A stretch of 64,000 bases of DNA, taken from the NCBI GenBank assembly GCA_002381185.1, contig DFOA01000036.1:3092-67091 (forward strand), in the 5' to 3' direction. Positions within the stretch are counted from its first letter, which is position 1, and every line of letters begins with the position of its first letter. The notes below the pieces were generated by a model. That model was not told the origin of the DNA and searched no databases. It saw only the letters and a list, made by a program, of their open reading frames with translations. This stretch comes from Firmicutes bacterium UBA3553 (GTDB taxonomy: Bacteria; Bacillota; Clostridia; Tissierellales; Sedimentibacteraceae). This document shows, one piece after another, positions 24,691 through 33,671 of this stretch. The position numbers were made by a program, and so were the translations under genes.

Positions 24691-26793
24691 ATGGCTAAAA
24701 TAACAGGATGGCAGGGTAGTATATTAAGAGTTAATCTGACTACCGGAAATATAAAAGTTGAAGATGCAATGAAATATAAAGATTTAGTGGGCGGAGCGGG
24801 ATTTGGATACAAGATAATATTCGATGAAGTTCCACAAGGAACTAAGGCTTTTGATGAAGCAAACAAGGTAGTAATAGCAGTAGGTCCTCTTACAGGTACA
24901 ACTGCTCCTTGCAGCGGAAGAACTAATATAACATCATTAAGTCCGACTAACCCTTATCATGCGGTAGCAGACAGTCATATGGGCGGTAATTTCGGTGCTT
25001 GGATGAAATTTGCCGGATATGACGGAATCATTATCGAAGGAGCGTCAACTAAACCTGTATGGTTAAAAATTGAAGACGAAAAAGTATCCATAGAAGATGC
25101 AAGCGACTTATGGGGCAAGGGTGTAATAGACACAACTTACGCCATCAATGAGGTTATGGGTAAGGAAGCATGTGTGGCAGCAATCGGACCTGCAGGAGAG
25201 CAGCAAAAGAATCTGGCATCAATAGTGAATTCAGTTAACCATTCAGCCGGAGGACACGGAGGAATATTAGGAGCTAAAAAATTAAAAGCTATAGGTGTTA
25301 AAGGAACAAAAGCAGTACATATAGCAGAAGGTAAAGCTCAGGATTGGTTAAAATTAAATGAATTTATGATGACAGATATCATAGGTGCAAATAACCAGCA
25401 CGTTGTGCCAAACACACCTCAGCCTTGGGCAGAATATCACAATCCGGGAAGCCGTTGGACAGCACAGCTTGGATTATTCTGGGGAGCTGCAAATCCACCT
25501 GTAGAAACAGGAGAATGTCCTGTAGGTGATAAAAATAAAGTTGGTTTGCGTACACAAAAAGCTGTATTCGACTTAGGACCTTTAGCTGAAGATAGAACTA
25601 TAAAAATGGGCGGATGCTATTCATGTCCAATTCGCTGCCAGTCAAATATGTATATGCCTGAACTTGAAAAATACGGATTAACTCCTTATGCAACAAGTAC
25701 ATGCATAAACTACAGCTCACCTAGCACTGCAATGGTAAAAGGATATGCAGACGGTGAAAAGCAAGGTATGGATTCTCTGGTTACAAAATGCCTTGGTTCA
25801 AGACTTGCTGATGATTATGGTATCTGGAGCAACTATGGACAATTGCCTAGAGACTTCAAATATTGCTACAGCTCTGGAAAATTAAAAGAAGTATTACCTG
25901 CAGAAGAATATAACAGCATCAATTGGGATATGTTGGAAAAAGGTGATCCGGGCTGGATGCTGGAATACTATAATAACTTAATAAAAGGCGGAGAGTTTTC
26001 GCATCTTCTTGACGGACCATACTGGATAGACCAGAGATGGAATTTAGGAAAAGAATATTGGGATTCATACGGAAATAACATATGGTCAAAAATGGCTTTC
26101 CCTAAACATCATAGCAATGAGGCAGGAGCGCAGGTTGGAGCATTGATAAATATAATATTCAACAGAGACCCTAACTCACATACTCATATGAATATGATAG
26201 GAGCAGGTCTTCCTATAGAAATTCTTAAAGAGGTTGCCGGCGAAGTTTGGGGTTCTCCGGACGCATTGGATGCACCTAAGAACTATACTCCAATGAATGA
26301 ATATAAAGCTAAATTTGCAAAATGGTCATTGGACAGAAACTTCTTACATGACTCAATAACATTGTGCAACTGGGTATGGCCTATGACTGTTTCACCATCT
26401 AAAGCAAGAAATTACAGAGGCGACACAGCATTGGAAGCAAAATTCTTCAGTCTTGCTACCGGAGTAGAAACTTCAGAGGAAGAATTGGATTTGGCTGCCG
26501 AAAGAATATCAACTCTTCACAGAGCATTAACTGTTAAAAACATGAATACAGTAGATATGAGAAACGAGCATGACACAATACCTGAATGGGTATTTGAAGC
26601 TGATCCTGAAATGAAACCTTTCACAGAAGGCACAGTTAAACTTGACAGAGAAGATATGCAGTTAGGATTAACAATGCTTTATAAAGAATACGGATGGGAT
26701 GAAAAGACAGGAGCACCGACAAGAGCTACTTTGGAAAGATTAGGTCTTAAAGATGTGGCTGATGAACTTGAAAGTTTAAACTTATTACCATAA
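24691..26793 (+). CDS. aldehyde ferredoxin oxidoreductase family protein (YdhV-like)
   Basis: The 700-residue enzyme has the AOR N-terminal domain (VGGAGFGYKIIFDEV, GPLTGTTAPCSGR, MGGNFGAWMKFAGYDGIIIEG). The 4Fe-4S motif is CYSCPIRC with Cys309, Cys312 and Cys316, and the fourth ligand is likely Cys559 in LCNWVWP. AOR-family enzymes carry tungsten or molybdenum on two pyranopterins. The length equals that of E. coli YdhV, reported to bind a bis-pyranopterin Mo cofactor, and the flanking YdhW-like and YdhX-like genes support that subgroup over classical aldehyde oxidising AOR. No signal peptide is visible. The substrate is unknown. Confidence 0.9.
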   Translation: MAKITGWQGSILRVNLTTGNIKVEDAMKYKDLVGGAGFGYKIIFDEVPQGTKAFDEANKVVIAVGPLTGTTAPCSGRTNITSLSPTNPYHAVADSHMGGNFGAWMKFAGYDGIIIEGASTKPVWLKIEDEKVSIEDASDLWGKGVIDTTYAINEVMGKEACVAAIGPAGEQQKNLASIVNSVNHSAGGHGGILGAKKLKAIGVKGTKAVHIAEGKAQDWLKLNEFMMTDIIGANNQHVVPNTPQPWAEYHNPGSRWTAQLGLFWGAANPPVETGECPVGDKNKVGLRTQKAVFDLGPLAEDRTIKMGGCYSCPIRCQSNMYMPELEKYGLTPYATSTCINYSSPSTAMVKGYADGEKQGMDSLVTKCLGSRLADDYGIWSNYGQLPRDFKYCYSSGKLKEVLPAEEYNSINWDMLEKGDPGWMLEYYNNLIKGGEFSHLLDGPYWIDQRWNLGKEYWDSYGNNIWSKMAFPKHHSNEAGAQVGALINIIFNRDPNSHTHMNMIGAGLPIEILKEVAGEVWGSPDALDAPKNYTPMNEYKAKFAKWSLDRNFLHDSITLCNWVWPMTVSPSKARNYRGDTALEAKFFSLATGVETSEEELDLAAERISTLHRALTVKNMNTVDMRNEHDTIPEWVFEADPEMKPFTEGTVKLDREDMQLGLTMLYKEYGWDEKTGAPTRATLERLGLKDVADELESLNLLP

Positions 26794-26866
26794 TAAATAT
26801 TAATTGTATAATAGTAGAATGGGAGAGCATTTTGCTTTCCTATTCTACTTATTTATAGGTGTCGTT

Positions 26867-27946
26867 ATGATATTAGATTATTTAATTCATAAATTAACTG
26901 AAGAAAAGCCTCCTGAAATATGTGCAGACAAATGTATTAATTCTTACAGCTCAGCTGTGGAGTGCAGTAAGTGCACAGAAATTTGTCCTGAAGGCGCCGC
27001 TAAATTCAAAGGTAAAAAAGTTATATTTGATGAAAAACTTTGCAGCAATTGCGGTATATGCAAAGCAAAGTGCCCTACACAAGCCATAAAGGTTAAAAAC
27101 ACAGGGGAAGAAAGCATACTAAATCACATAGGAGAAAAGAAAAATCCGGTATTTTCATGTTCTATGGAAGGTGCGGCAGGAAACCTAAACATAAGTTGTT
27201 TAAATGCCATGCACCCCGAATTTATTTCTGCTCTTTTTATATTATATAAGGATAAAAAGCTTTATTTTAATACAAGCAGTTGTACTAAATGTGAAATGGG
27301 CTATAACGATTCTGTGTTCAGAGATGCTTTAGACAAATCTTTAATTTTTGTTAAAAGGCTGGGAATCAGTCCCGTTTACGAAATTCTTTCTGAAGAAGCA
27401 GATTTTTCTGACTTGCTTGATGAAGAAATATCACGAAGAAATTTATTTAAACTTGTAACAAAAGAATCCAGAAATATTGCTTTGAAAACAATAACCACAA
27501 TAATAGATGAAGACGAACAGCTGTCTGTACGTAAGCTGTTGCTAAAAGCCATACAAAACATTGAAATTGAAACTGATAAGCCGAATACATTTTGGGAATA
27601 TTGGAATGTAAACGCAGATTGTGATGGATGCGGAAAATGCAAATCCGTTTGTCCAGGAAAAGCCTGGAAGATTGAAAATAATGATACATCAATACAATTG
27701 TACCATAGTTCCGGTAATTGTTATAAATGCGGCTTGTGTAAAACTGTCTGCCCGAAAAAAGCAATTGCTGAAAGTGTGAGCGAAATTCGTAATTCATTAG
27801 AATTTGTTCTTAAAAGAGAAATAAAATTAAATACCTGCAAGGTATGCAATAAAAAATTCATATATGACAGTGAAAAAGATGAAGTATGTGATGTTTGCAG
27901 AAAAAAAGAATTATTAAGAAAAAAAATATCAACCAGTTTGAGTTAA
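26867..27946 (+). CDS. polyferredoxin with zinc-ribbon-like tail
   Basis: A 359-residue cytoplasmic-looking protein with two dicluster-type regions. Near the N terminus Cys33, 36 and 40 (CSKCTEICP) and Cys59, 62, 65 and 69 (CSNCGICKAKCP) form one. The second, near residues 250-300, has CDGCGKCKSVCP and CYKCGLCKTVCP. A middle segment with CSMEGAAGN, SCLNA and CTKCEMGY recalls the cysteine-containing domain of other AOR-linked ferredoxins. The end carries CKVCNKKF and CDVCRKK, like a zinc ribbon. The start at 26867 has AGGTG 5 nt upstream; longer frames from 26804 or 26819 lack a site. Probably the electron partner of the AOR enzyme. Confidence 0.75.
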   Translation: MILDYLIHKLTEEKPPEICADKCINSYSSAVECSKCTEICPEGAAKFKGKKVIFDEKLCSNCGICKAKCPTQAIKVKNTGEESILNHIGEKKNPVFSCSMEGAAGNLNISCLNAMHPEFISALFILYKDKKLYFNTSSCTKCEMGYNDSVFRDALDKSLIFVKRLGISPVYEILSEEADFSDLLDEEISRRNLFKLVTKESRNIALKTITTIIDEDEQLSVRKLLLKAIQNIEIETDKPNTFWEYWNVNADCDGCGKCKSVCPGKAWKIENNDTSIQLYHSSGNCYKCGLCKTVCPKKAIAESVSEIRNSLEFVLKREIKLNTCKVCNKKFIYDSEKDEVCDVCRKKELLRKKISTSLS

Positions 27947-28009
27947 TTTATATATTTTATAGCACTTTTTTGATATAATAATGGAAATACACTTAAGAGG
28001 AGAATAATA

Positions 28010-28264
28010 ATGGGTAAAATAGGAACAGGAGAATTAGTACTTATATTAATTATTGCTTTAATAGTAGTCGGACCGACTAAGCTTCCGGAGTTAGGAAAGG
28101 CATTGGGTAAGACTTTAAATGAGTTTAAGAAGGTTTCTAAAGAATTTAAAGAAGATTTGACTATAGAAAGCACACCAAAGAAAGTTGAAAAAGAAGTTAA
28201 AACAGAAAAAATTGAAACAGAAAAAGTTGAAACAGCTTTAAAAGAAGAAGAGGCGGAAAATTAA
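28010..28264 (+). CDS. tatA: Sec-independent translocase subunit TatA (second copy)
   Basis: The 84-residue protein has the TatA helix (GELVLILIIALIVVGPTKLPELGKALGKTLNEFK) and a long Lys/Glu-rich tail of short KxEKxE repeats. It is clearly paralogous to the copy at 23721, and the two bracket the ferredoxin-AOR-polyferredoxin genes. GAGGAG precedes the ATG. A role in exporting the Tat-signal ferredoxin is inferred from position only. Confidence 0.92.
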   Translation: MGKIGTGELVLILIIALIVVGPTKLPELGKALGKTLNEFKKVSKEFKEDLTIESTPKKVEKEVKTEKIETEKVETALKEEEAEN

Positions 28265-28405
28265 AAATAAATTTTTGTATTGAAAGCACATTTCATCCCA
28301 TGTGTTTGATCAAAGGATAATAGAGGACATTTATATATTTGAATTTAAATTAACTCTATGAAGATGAATCTTAATCAACATTAGATAATCTTATCTAAAA
28401 ATCTA

Positions 28406-28434
28406 TTGACAATTATAATCTATTATGATAATTT
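28406..28434 (+). promoter_or_regulatory. likely promoter of the aspS T-box unit
   Basis: TTGACA lies about 17 bp before TAATTT, or closer to an overlapping TATGAT. It is positioned 20-30 nt before the T-box leader. Confidence 0.5.
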
Positions 28435-28450
28435 AAATTTATATATTGCA

Positions 28451-28628
28451 TGAGGAAGAGTAATCATAATGTATTAATCATAGCGAGACGGGGATGATGG
28501 AAAACTGTTATTAACTTATGATGAAAGACGCCTCTATAGCGCAATTACCAATTGAGAGGGACTACTAGTAGTCCAAGTAGGGTGGCAACGCGGGTTATAC
28601 TCGTCCCTAAGTGGGGATGAGTTATTTT
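28451..28628 (+). ncRNA. T-box leader of aspS
   Basis: The leader begins with GAGGAAGAGTAA and has a perfect 7-bp basal helix of stem I (ATCATAA 28463-28469 with TTATGAT 28516-28522). The T-box core AGGGTGGCAACGCGGG is at 28579-28594. Its TGGC bulge pairs with a tRNA ending GCCA, as in tRNAAsp and tRNAAsn. An AAC triplet (28513-28515) lies immediately above the basal helix, where the specifier is expected; this would read Asn, but I cannot fold the loop reliably. The leader ends in the terminator at 28599-28628. Confidence 0.88.
28599..28628 (+). terminator. T-box terminator hairpin
   Basis: CTCGTCCC-TAAGT-GGGGATGAG followed by TTATTTTTA. It overlaps the antiterminator region, and uncharged tRNA binding would prevent it. 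Confidence 0.85.
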
Positions 28629-28648
28629 TATTTACTTTGGAGGATATT

Positions 28649-30427
28649 ATGGAAACAATGGGCGCTTTAAGAAGAAGTAATATGTGCGGAGAATTAAGGA
28701 AAGACCATATAGGCGAAGAAGTGGTACTCATGGGTTGGGTACAGAAGAGAAGAAGCCTTGGCGGATTAATATTTGCTGATTTAAGAGATATAACAGGCTT
28801 AATCCAGGTTGTGTTTGACACTGAAGTAAACAAGGAAGCATTTGAAAAAGCAGGACAATTAAGAAGTGAATTTGTCATTGCCGTAAGAGGAAAGGTTTTT
28901 GAAAGACAGTCTAAAAATATGGAGATGGCAACAGGCGAAATAGAAGTATACGCCGAAGAGCTTAAAATATTAGATACCGCAGAAACACCTCCGATTTATA
29001 TAAAGGATGACGATGATGTGTCTGAACAAATGCGTTTAAAATATAGATTTCTTGATTTAAGAAAGCCTCATATGCAGAATAATTTATTATTGAGAAGCAA
29101 GACATCAAAAGTTATAAGAGACTTTTTGTATGAAAATGATTTTAATGAAATAGAAACCCCGTTTTTAACCAAGCCTACTCCTGAAGGAGCAAGGGACTAT
29201 CTGGTTCCCAGCAGGGTAAATCCCGGAAAGTTCTATGCATTGCCTCAGTCCCCGCAGCTTTTTAAACAGCTTTTGATGGTTTCAGGCATGAACAGATATT
29301 TCCAGATAGTTCGATGCTTTAGAGACGAAGACTTAAGAGCAAACAGACAGCCTGAATTTACACAGGTTGATATTGAAATGTCATTTGTGGATGTTGAAGA
29401 TGTTATTTCAATAAATGAAAGATTGATACAAAGGATATTCAAGGAAATTAAAAATGTTGATATTGAGCTGCCAATTAAACGTATGTCGTATCAGGTTGCA
29501 ATGGATAAATACGGCTGTGACAAACCAGATTTGCGTTTTGGATACGAGCTTACAAATATAACTGAAATATTTAAGGATTCAGAATTTAATGCGTTTAAAT
29601 CAACCTATGAAATGAAAGGCCTGATTAAATGTGTAAAAATAGAAGGTTCAGCAGATGATTTTTCAAAGAAAGGAATTTCTAAGCTTGAGAAATTTGTTAA
29701 AACTTATGGAGCCAAAGGTTTGGCGTGGCTTAAATATGAAAATGGAGCAATTGATTCTCCTATAGCTAAATTCTTAAGCGAAGATGAATTAAAACAGTTA
29801 ACAACATCCCTTGAATTAAAAGAAAAGGATATTGTATTTATAGTAGCTGACAAGGAATCAGTGGTAAATACTTCCCTTGGAGCTTTAAGAATTGAAATAG
29901 CAAAAGAAAAAGGGCTCATTGATGACAATAAATTTGAATTGGTATGGATTACTGATTTTCCGTTGTTTGAGTACGACGAAGAGGAAAACAGATATGTTGC
30001 AAAACATCATCCGTTCACATCCCCTGTTGATGAAGATATAGAAAAAATTGAATCTGATCCTGGAGAGGTACGTGCGAAGGCCTACGATATAGTAATAAAC
30101 GGAGATGAAATCGGCGGAGGAAGCATCCGTATCACAAACAGGGAACTGCAGAACAGAATGTTCAGAGCTTTGGGTTTCACTGATGAGGAAGCTAACGAAA
30201 AATTCGGATTTTTACTGGAAGCATTCAAGTACGGGGTACCGCCTCACGGAGGAATCGCGTACGGCTTAGACCGTTTCATGATGCTTTTAACTAACTCAGA
30301 CAACATAAGAGACGTTATAGCTTTCCCTAAAACTCAAAGCGCAACATGCTTGATGACAGAAGCACCCACATATGCTTCAGAAAAGCAATTGAAAGAATTA
30401 AGTGTTGAAGTAACTGAGCTGAAGTAG
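28649..30427 (+). CDS. aspS: aspartyl-tRNA synthetase
   Basis: The 592-residue class II synthetase has an N-terminal OB anticodon domain (VLMGWVQKRRSLGGLIFADLRD), motif 2 FRDEDLRANRQPEFTQVD, a bacterial insertion domain (about 285-420) and motif 3 GGIAYGLDRF. The start at 28649 follows GGAGG by 5 nt. Regulation by a T-box is evident. If the organism makes Asn-tRNA through GatCAB, this enzyme could be non-discriminating; the window cannot decide. Confidence 0.96.
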   Translation: METMGALRRSNMCGELRKDHIGEEVVLMGWVQKRRSLGGLIFADLRDITGLIQVVFDTEVNKEAFEKAGQLRSEFVIAVRGKVFERQSKNMEMATGEIEVYAEELKILDTAETPPIYIKDDDDVSEQMRLKYRFLDLRKPHMQNNLLLRSKTSKVIRDFLYENDFNEIETPFLTKPTPEGARDYLVPSRVNPGKFYALPQSPQLFKQLLMVSGMNRYFQIVRCFRDEDLRANRQPEFTQVDIEMSFVDVEDVISINERLIQRIFKEIKNVDIELPIKRMSYQVAMDKYGCDKPDLRFGYELTNITEIFKDSEFNAFKSTYEMKGLIKCVKIEGSADDFSKKGISKLEKFVKTYGAKGLAWLKYENGAIDSPIAKFLSEDELKQLTTSLELKEKDIVFIVADKESVVNTSLGALRIEIAKEKGLIDDNKFELVWITDFPLFEYDEEENRYVAKHHPFTSPVDEDIEKIESDPGEVRAKAYDIVINGDEIGGGSIRITNRELQNRMFRALGFTDEEANEKFGFLLEAFKYGVPPHGGIAYGLDRFMMLLTNSDNIRDVIAFPKTQSATCLMTEAPTYASEKQLKELSVEVTELK

Positions 30428-30473
30428 AACGATACCGTGCGGCTACGGTCGGTCAGCAGGAAGGAAGAAGATA

Positions 30474-30890
30474 ATGGATCAAGTAGGCAAGATAGAAAAA
30501 TTAGAAGGAAATAAAGCTACAGTATCGGTAAAAAGAATATCCGCCTGCGGTGAAAACTGCAAGGGCTGCAGCTCAGCGTGCAAGCAGCCGAGTGTTATTT
30601 TTGAAACTGATATAACCGGCGATTATGAGGTGGGAGATTATGTTGAAATAACCACTGAAAATGAAGTGTTATTAAAGCAGATAGCAATGCTCTACGGCAT
30701 ACCGTTTATAATTATGCTGGCAACTATAGGGATTTTTCAGCTATTGCTCAGAAACAATCCCGATAAAGATATAATTTCTGCTGTTGCTTCCGTTGCATCA
30801 TTGGCTTTGTCTTTTTTCATTTTGAAGAGTTATGATAAAAAAGAAATGAAGAAAAATACTCTTAAATTTACCATAGGAAGAAAGCTTTAA
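30474..30890 (+). CDS. RseC/SoxR-reducing system family protein
   Basis: The 138-residue protein has an N-terminal beta domain with four cysteines in the RseC pattern (Cys25, 29, 32, 36) and two membrane helices (about 78-95 and 100-118). RseC-type proteins accompany Rnf/Rsx electron-transfer complexes; no rnf genes are nearby. It lies between aspS and rarA. GGAAGG stands upstream of the ATG. Confidence 0.8.
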   Translation: MDQVGKIEKLEGNKATVSVKRISACGENCKGCSSACKQPSVIFETDITGDYEVGDYVEITTENEVLLKQIAMLYGIPFIIMLATIGIFQLLLRNNPDKDIISAVASVASLALSFFILKSYDKKEMKKNTLKFTIGRKL

Positions 30891-30915
30891 TTTTTGTAAT
30901 GTAAAAGGATATACA

Positions 30916-32229
30916 ATGAATATATTTGAAATGCAATATGAAAATTCAATTAATAAGAAAGGGCCTCTTGCAGAACGCATGAGGCCTAAAAGCCTTGATG
31001 ATTTTGTAGGACAAGAGCATATAGTCGGCAAAGGTAAAATACTAAACAGAGCAATTGAAGCTGACAAGCTTTCTTCAGCCATTTTTTACGGTCCTCCTGG
31101 TACAGGAAAGACAACTCTGGCCAGAATTATTGCCGAAAATACAAACAATAATTTCACAACATTAAATGCGGTAACCGGCGGAATTAAGGATATTAAGGAA
31201 AAAATCAGCTATGCTGTTGATGAGCTGTCCATATACAACAAAAGAACTATTCTTTTTATTGATGAAATTCACAGGTTTAACAAAGCCCAGCAGGATGCAC
31301 TGCTGCCGTATGTGGAAAACGGCACTATTATATTGATTGGGGCGACAACTGAAAATCCTTACTTTGAAGTGAATCAGGCTTTAATATCCCGTTCGTTGGT
31401 GTTTGAGTTTAAAAAAATAACCGGTGAAGATATTAAGACGGTTGTGAGAAAGGCTTTATCGGATAAGGTAAGAGGATATGGTGCAAAAAATGTCGAGTTG
31501 GATGATGAGGCGTTAATACACATAGTGGAAAATTCCAACGGAGATATAAGAAAAGCATTGAGCGCTCTGGAGCTTGGAGTAGAAACTACCGAAGAAGCAG
31601 ACGGCAAAATAAAAATTGATATAAATATAGCTGTTGAATGCATTCAAAGGAAGAAGATTGAATATGATAAAAATGGAGATAGTCATTATGACACCATTTC
31701 TGCATTTATTAAGAGTATGAGGGGGTCAGACCCGGATGCGGCTGTATTTTGGCTTGCAAAAATGATAAAGGCAGGCGAAGATCCAAAGTTCATAGCAAGA
31801 AGGATAATCATATGTGCTTCAGAGGATGTGGGAAATGCAGATCCAAGGGCACTGGAGGTTGCGGTGAATGCCTTTAAGGCAGTGGAAATAATCGGATTCC
31901 CCGAAGGACGTATAACGTTGGCTCAGGCTGCTTTATATGTGGCGTGTGCACCTAAAAGCAACGCTTCAATTATTGCCATAGACAGGGCGATGGATGCAGT
32001 TGAAAAGCATTCACTGGAAGTACCGCGGCATTTGAAGGATGCACATTACGGAGGAGCTGAAAAACTTGGGAGAGGATTAAGCTATAAATATCCTCATGAT
32101 TATGACAAATTTTACGTTAAACAAAGTTATCTTCCTGAAACTTTGAAAAACGTAAGTTTTTATGAACCCAAGGAATCCGGGTATGAAAGCAGGATTAAAA
32201 AATTCCTGGAATACCTGAAGCAGGGTTAA
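30916..32229 (+). CDS. rarA: replication-associated recombination protein A
   Basis: The 437-residue AAA+ protein (MgsA/RarA/WRNIP1) has Walker A GPPGTGKTT near residues 59-67, Walker B LFIDEIHRFNKAQQDALLP and the C-terminal MgsA tetramerisation domain (GSDPDAAVFWLAKMI). It acts at stalled forks. It is full length and sits downstream of aspS, as in Bacillus. Confidence 0.95.
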   Translation: MNIFEMQYENSINKKGPLAERMRPKSLDDFVGQEHIVGKGKILNRAIEADKLSSAIFYGPPGTGKTTLARIIAENTNNNFTTLNAVTGGIKDIKEKISYAVDELSIYNKRTILFIDEIHRFNKAQQDALLPYVENGTIILIGATTENPYFEVNQALISRSLVFEFKKITGEDIKTVVRKALSDKVRGYGAKNVELDDEALIHIVENSNGDIRKALSALELGVETTEEADGKIKIDINIAVECIQRKKIEYDKNGDSHYDTISAFIKSMRGSDPDAAVFWLAKMIKAGEDPKFIARRIIICASEDVGNADPRALEVAVNAFKAVEIIGFPEGRITLAQAALYVACAPKSNASIIAIDRAMDAVEKHSLEVPRHLKDAHYGGAEKLGRGLSYKYPHDYDKFYVKQSYLPETLKNVSFYEPKESGYESRIKKFLEYLKQG

Positions 32230-32239
32230 AGGAGGTACT

Positions 32240-32743
32240 ATGAATTATAAATTATTTAAATCAGATATAACGGATTTAAGTGTTGCTGAGATTTTAGAAA
32301 GCAAAATTGATTTTAATAAGTTTGACAAAAATCGGGAATATGACATTTCAGCAGAATTTTATAATAAAGACCTGCAGGAAGAAGTGTTAAATGAAAATGT
32401 ATCTTATGAAATAAAAAGAAAACACTATGTATTTATAAGAAAAATCAGAGACTTATTTGAGAAGCATAACATCAAAATCAATAAATTTTATCTTATGGGT
32501 ACTATTATTGATTTAGATGAAAACGAAATTAATGTTTCAATTTTGAAGTCTGTTTATAATAAAAAGAGCAATACAATCTGGCCTTGCAAGGAAATATTCA
32601 TATTTGAAGACAGCAAGAATAAATTAGATGAACTGCTGTTCAGCAATCAAATATCCGAAGAAGATTATGAATCAAATTTGGAGATTTTAAAAGACGAGTT
32701 AAATATTTATGAAAATGAAGATGAACTGCAGTATTTAAATTAA
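32240..32743 (+). CDS. hypothetical protein of the rarA operon
   Basis: A 167-residue acidic soluble protein that I do not recognise. It has strand-helix patterning, a central RKIRDLFEKHNIKINKFYLMGTIID segment and an acidic C terminus. No signal peptide, membrane span or metal motif is visible. A strong GGAGG and a 10-nt gap from rarA show it is a real translated member of that operon. Confidence 0.75.
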   Translation: MNYKLFKSDITDLSVAEILESKIDFNKFDKNREYDISAEFYNKDLQEEVLNENVSYEIKRKHYVFIRKIRDLFEKHNIKINKFYLMGTIIDLDENEINVSILKSVYNKKSNTIWPCKEIFIFEDSKNKLDELLFSNQISEEDYESNLEILKDELNIYENEDELQYLN

Positions 32744-32822
32744 CGTTGTTCCTCCTTTGTAACCTTATGTATTATTGTTAATAAAATAGTATAAGGGTTT
32801 CAGCATCATAAGGAGGAATGGT

Positions 32823-33083
32823 ATGGAAGTATATATTATAACCTTTAAGCATGGAAGTTACGCTGTCGCGGCATTTAATAAACTGCAGGGATATGGTGTA
32901 AGAAATATGAGGGTATCTCAAACTCCATTCAGTATAAAGGGAGAATGTGATTTGTGCATAAGAGCAATAGGCCAAAATACATTGAACATCATATTAAACG
33001 AATGTGAGGGAAAGTATCCTGTAAGCAATATATATTTGGAAGCAAGTCAAGACGGCAGAACGGTTTACAAATTGCTTTCATAA
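32823..33083 (+). CDS. DUF3343-like small protein, possible Se/S carrier
   Basis: The 86-residue protein has the compact fold pattern of DUF3343: ITFKHGSYAVAAFNKLQGYG at the N terminus, then RVSQTPFSIKGECDLCIRA with a Cys-Asp-Leu-Cys pair, then a last strand. DUF3343 proteins are often placed beside cysteine desulfurases or selenium genes and proposed as sulfur or selenium carriers. Here iscS begins 585 nt downstream, but a terminator separates them. AAGGAGG precedes the ATG. Confidence 0.6.
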   Translation: MEVYIITFKHGSYAVAAFNKLQGYGVRNMRVSQTPFSIKGECDLCIRAIGQNTLNIILNECEGKYPVSNIYLEASQDGRTVYKLLS

Positions 33084-33088
33084 TAAGA

Positions 33089-33148
33089 AATTGGTACAGT
33101 CCACTAAATTTCAGAATGAAATTTGTGTACTGTACCATTTTTTTGAAT
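33089..33148 (+). terminator. intrinsic terminator after the DUF3343-like gene
   Basis: TGGTACAGT...ACTGTACCA with an inner AAATTTCA/TGAAATTT helix, followed by T8. Confidence 0.85.
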
Positions 33149-33164
33149 TATTTTATGATAATTG

Positions 33165-33219
33165 TTGACAAATTTAGTGGGGTATAATATAATTACTTGT
33201 ACCCTACTAAAACAGTAGG
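33165..33219 (+). promoter_or_regulatory. promoter and Rrf2/IscR-type operator of the isc operon
   Basis: TTGACA (33165-33170), 17 bp and TATAAT (33188-33193) form a strong promoter. Immediately downstream, CCTACT-AAAAC-AGTAGG (33203-33219) is a perfect palindrome resembling Rrf2-family sites (CTACTAAAAYAGTAG-like), and a half-site-like TTTAGTGGGG lies in the spacer. Autorepression by the first gene product is inferred. Confidence 0.8.
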
Positions 33220-33242
33220 AATTGATTAGGAGGAGAGCAGAT

Positions 33243-33671
33243 ATGATTTTATCAACAAAGGGCAGATATGGATTAAAGGCGATATTTGAACTTGCACTGA
33301 ACTACGGTTTGGGGCCTGTTTCTCTGAAAAAAATATCAGATAAATATGATATATCAGAAAGTTACTTAGAACAACTTTTTGCTAAACTTAAAAAAAGTGG
33401 TTATATTGATACGGTGAGAGGACCTCAGGGGGGGTACTTCCTTGCTAAAAATCCAAATGAAATAACGGTGGGGATGATTTTAAGAACACTGGAAGGAGAT
33501 ATAACAACTTCAGAATGCATAAATAAAGAGGTCTGTTCAAGAGAATCCATTTGTGCTACGAGGGTTATATTGGAGAAGATAGAAAAAAGTATAAATAATG
33601 TCATAGATAATATAACTTTGGCTGACATGCAAGCGGAGCAAAAAAATATTTTAACGGAGGAAAATAAATGA
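33243..33671 (+). CDS. iscR: Rrf2-family Fe-S cluster regulator, IscR-like
   Basis: The 142-residue Rrf2 protein has an N-terminal winged helix (STKGRYGLKAIFELA, ESYLEQLFAKLKKSGYIDTVRGPQGGYFLA). Three cysteines are spaced C-x5-C-x5-C in ECINKEVCSRESIC, as in IscR, which binds a 2Fe-2S cluster; CymR-type proteins lack this triad. It overlaps iscS by 4 nt and lies downstream of a likely operator, so it probably senses Fe-S status and represses its own operon. Confidence 0.88.
   Translation: MILSTKGRYGLKAIFELALNYGLGPVSLKKISDKYDISESYLEQLFAKLKKSGYIDTVRGPQGGYFLAKNPNEITVGMILRTLEGDITTSECINKEVCSRESICATRVILEKIEKSINNVIDNITLADMQAEQKNILTEENK

Noticed and set aside
26804..26866. Membrane-anchor N terminus for the polyferredoxin
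   Set aside because: The extra 21 codons start at TTG inside a TATAAT-like sequence with no ribosome binding site; AGGTG supports 26867.
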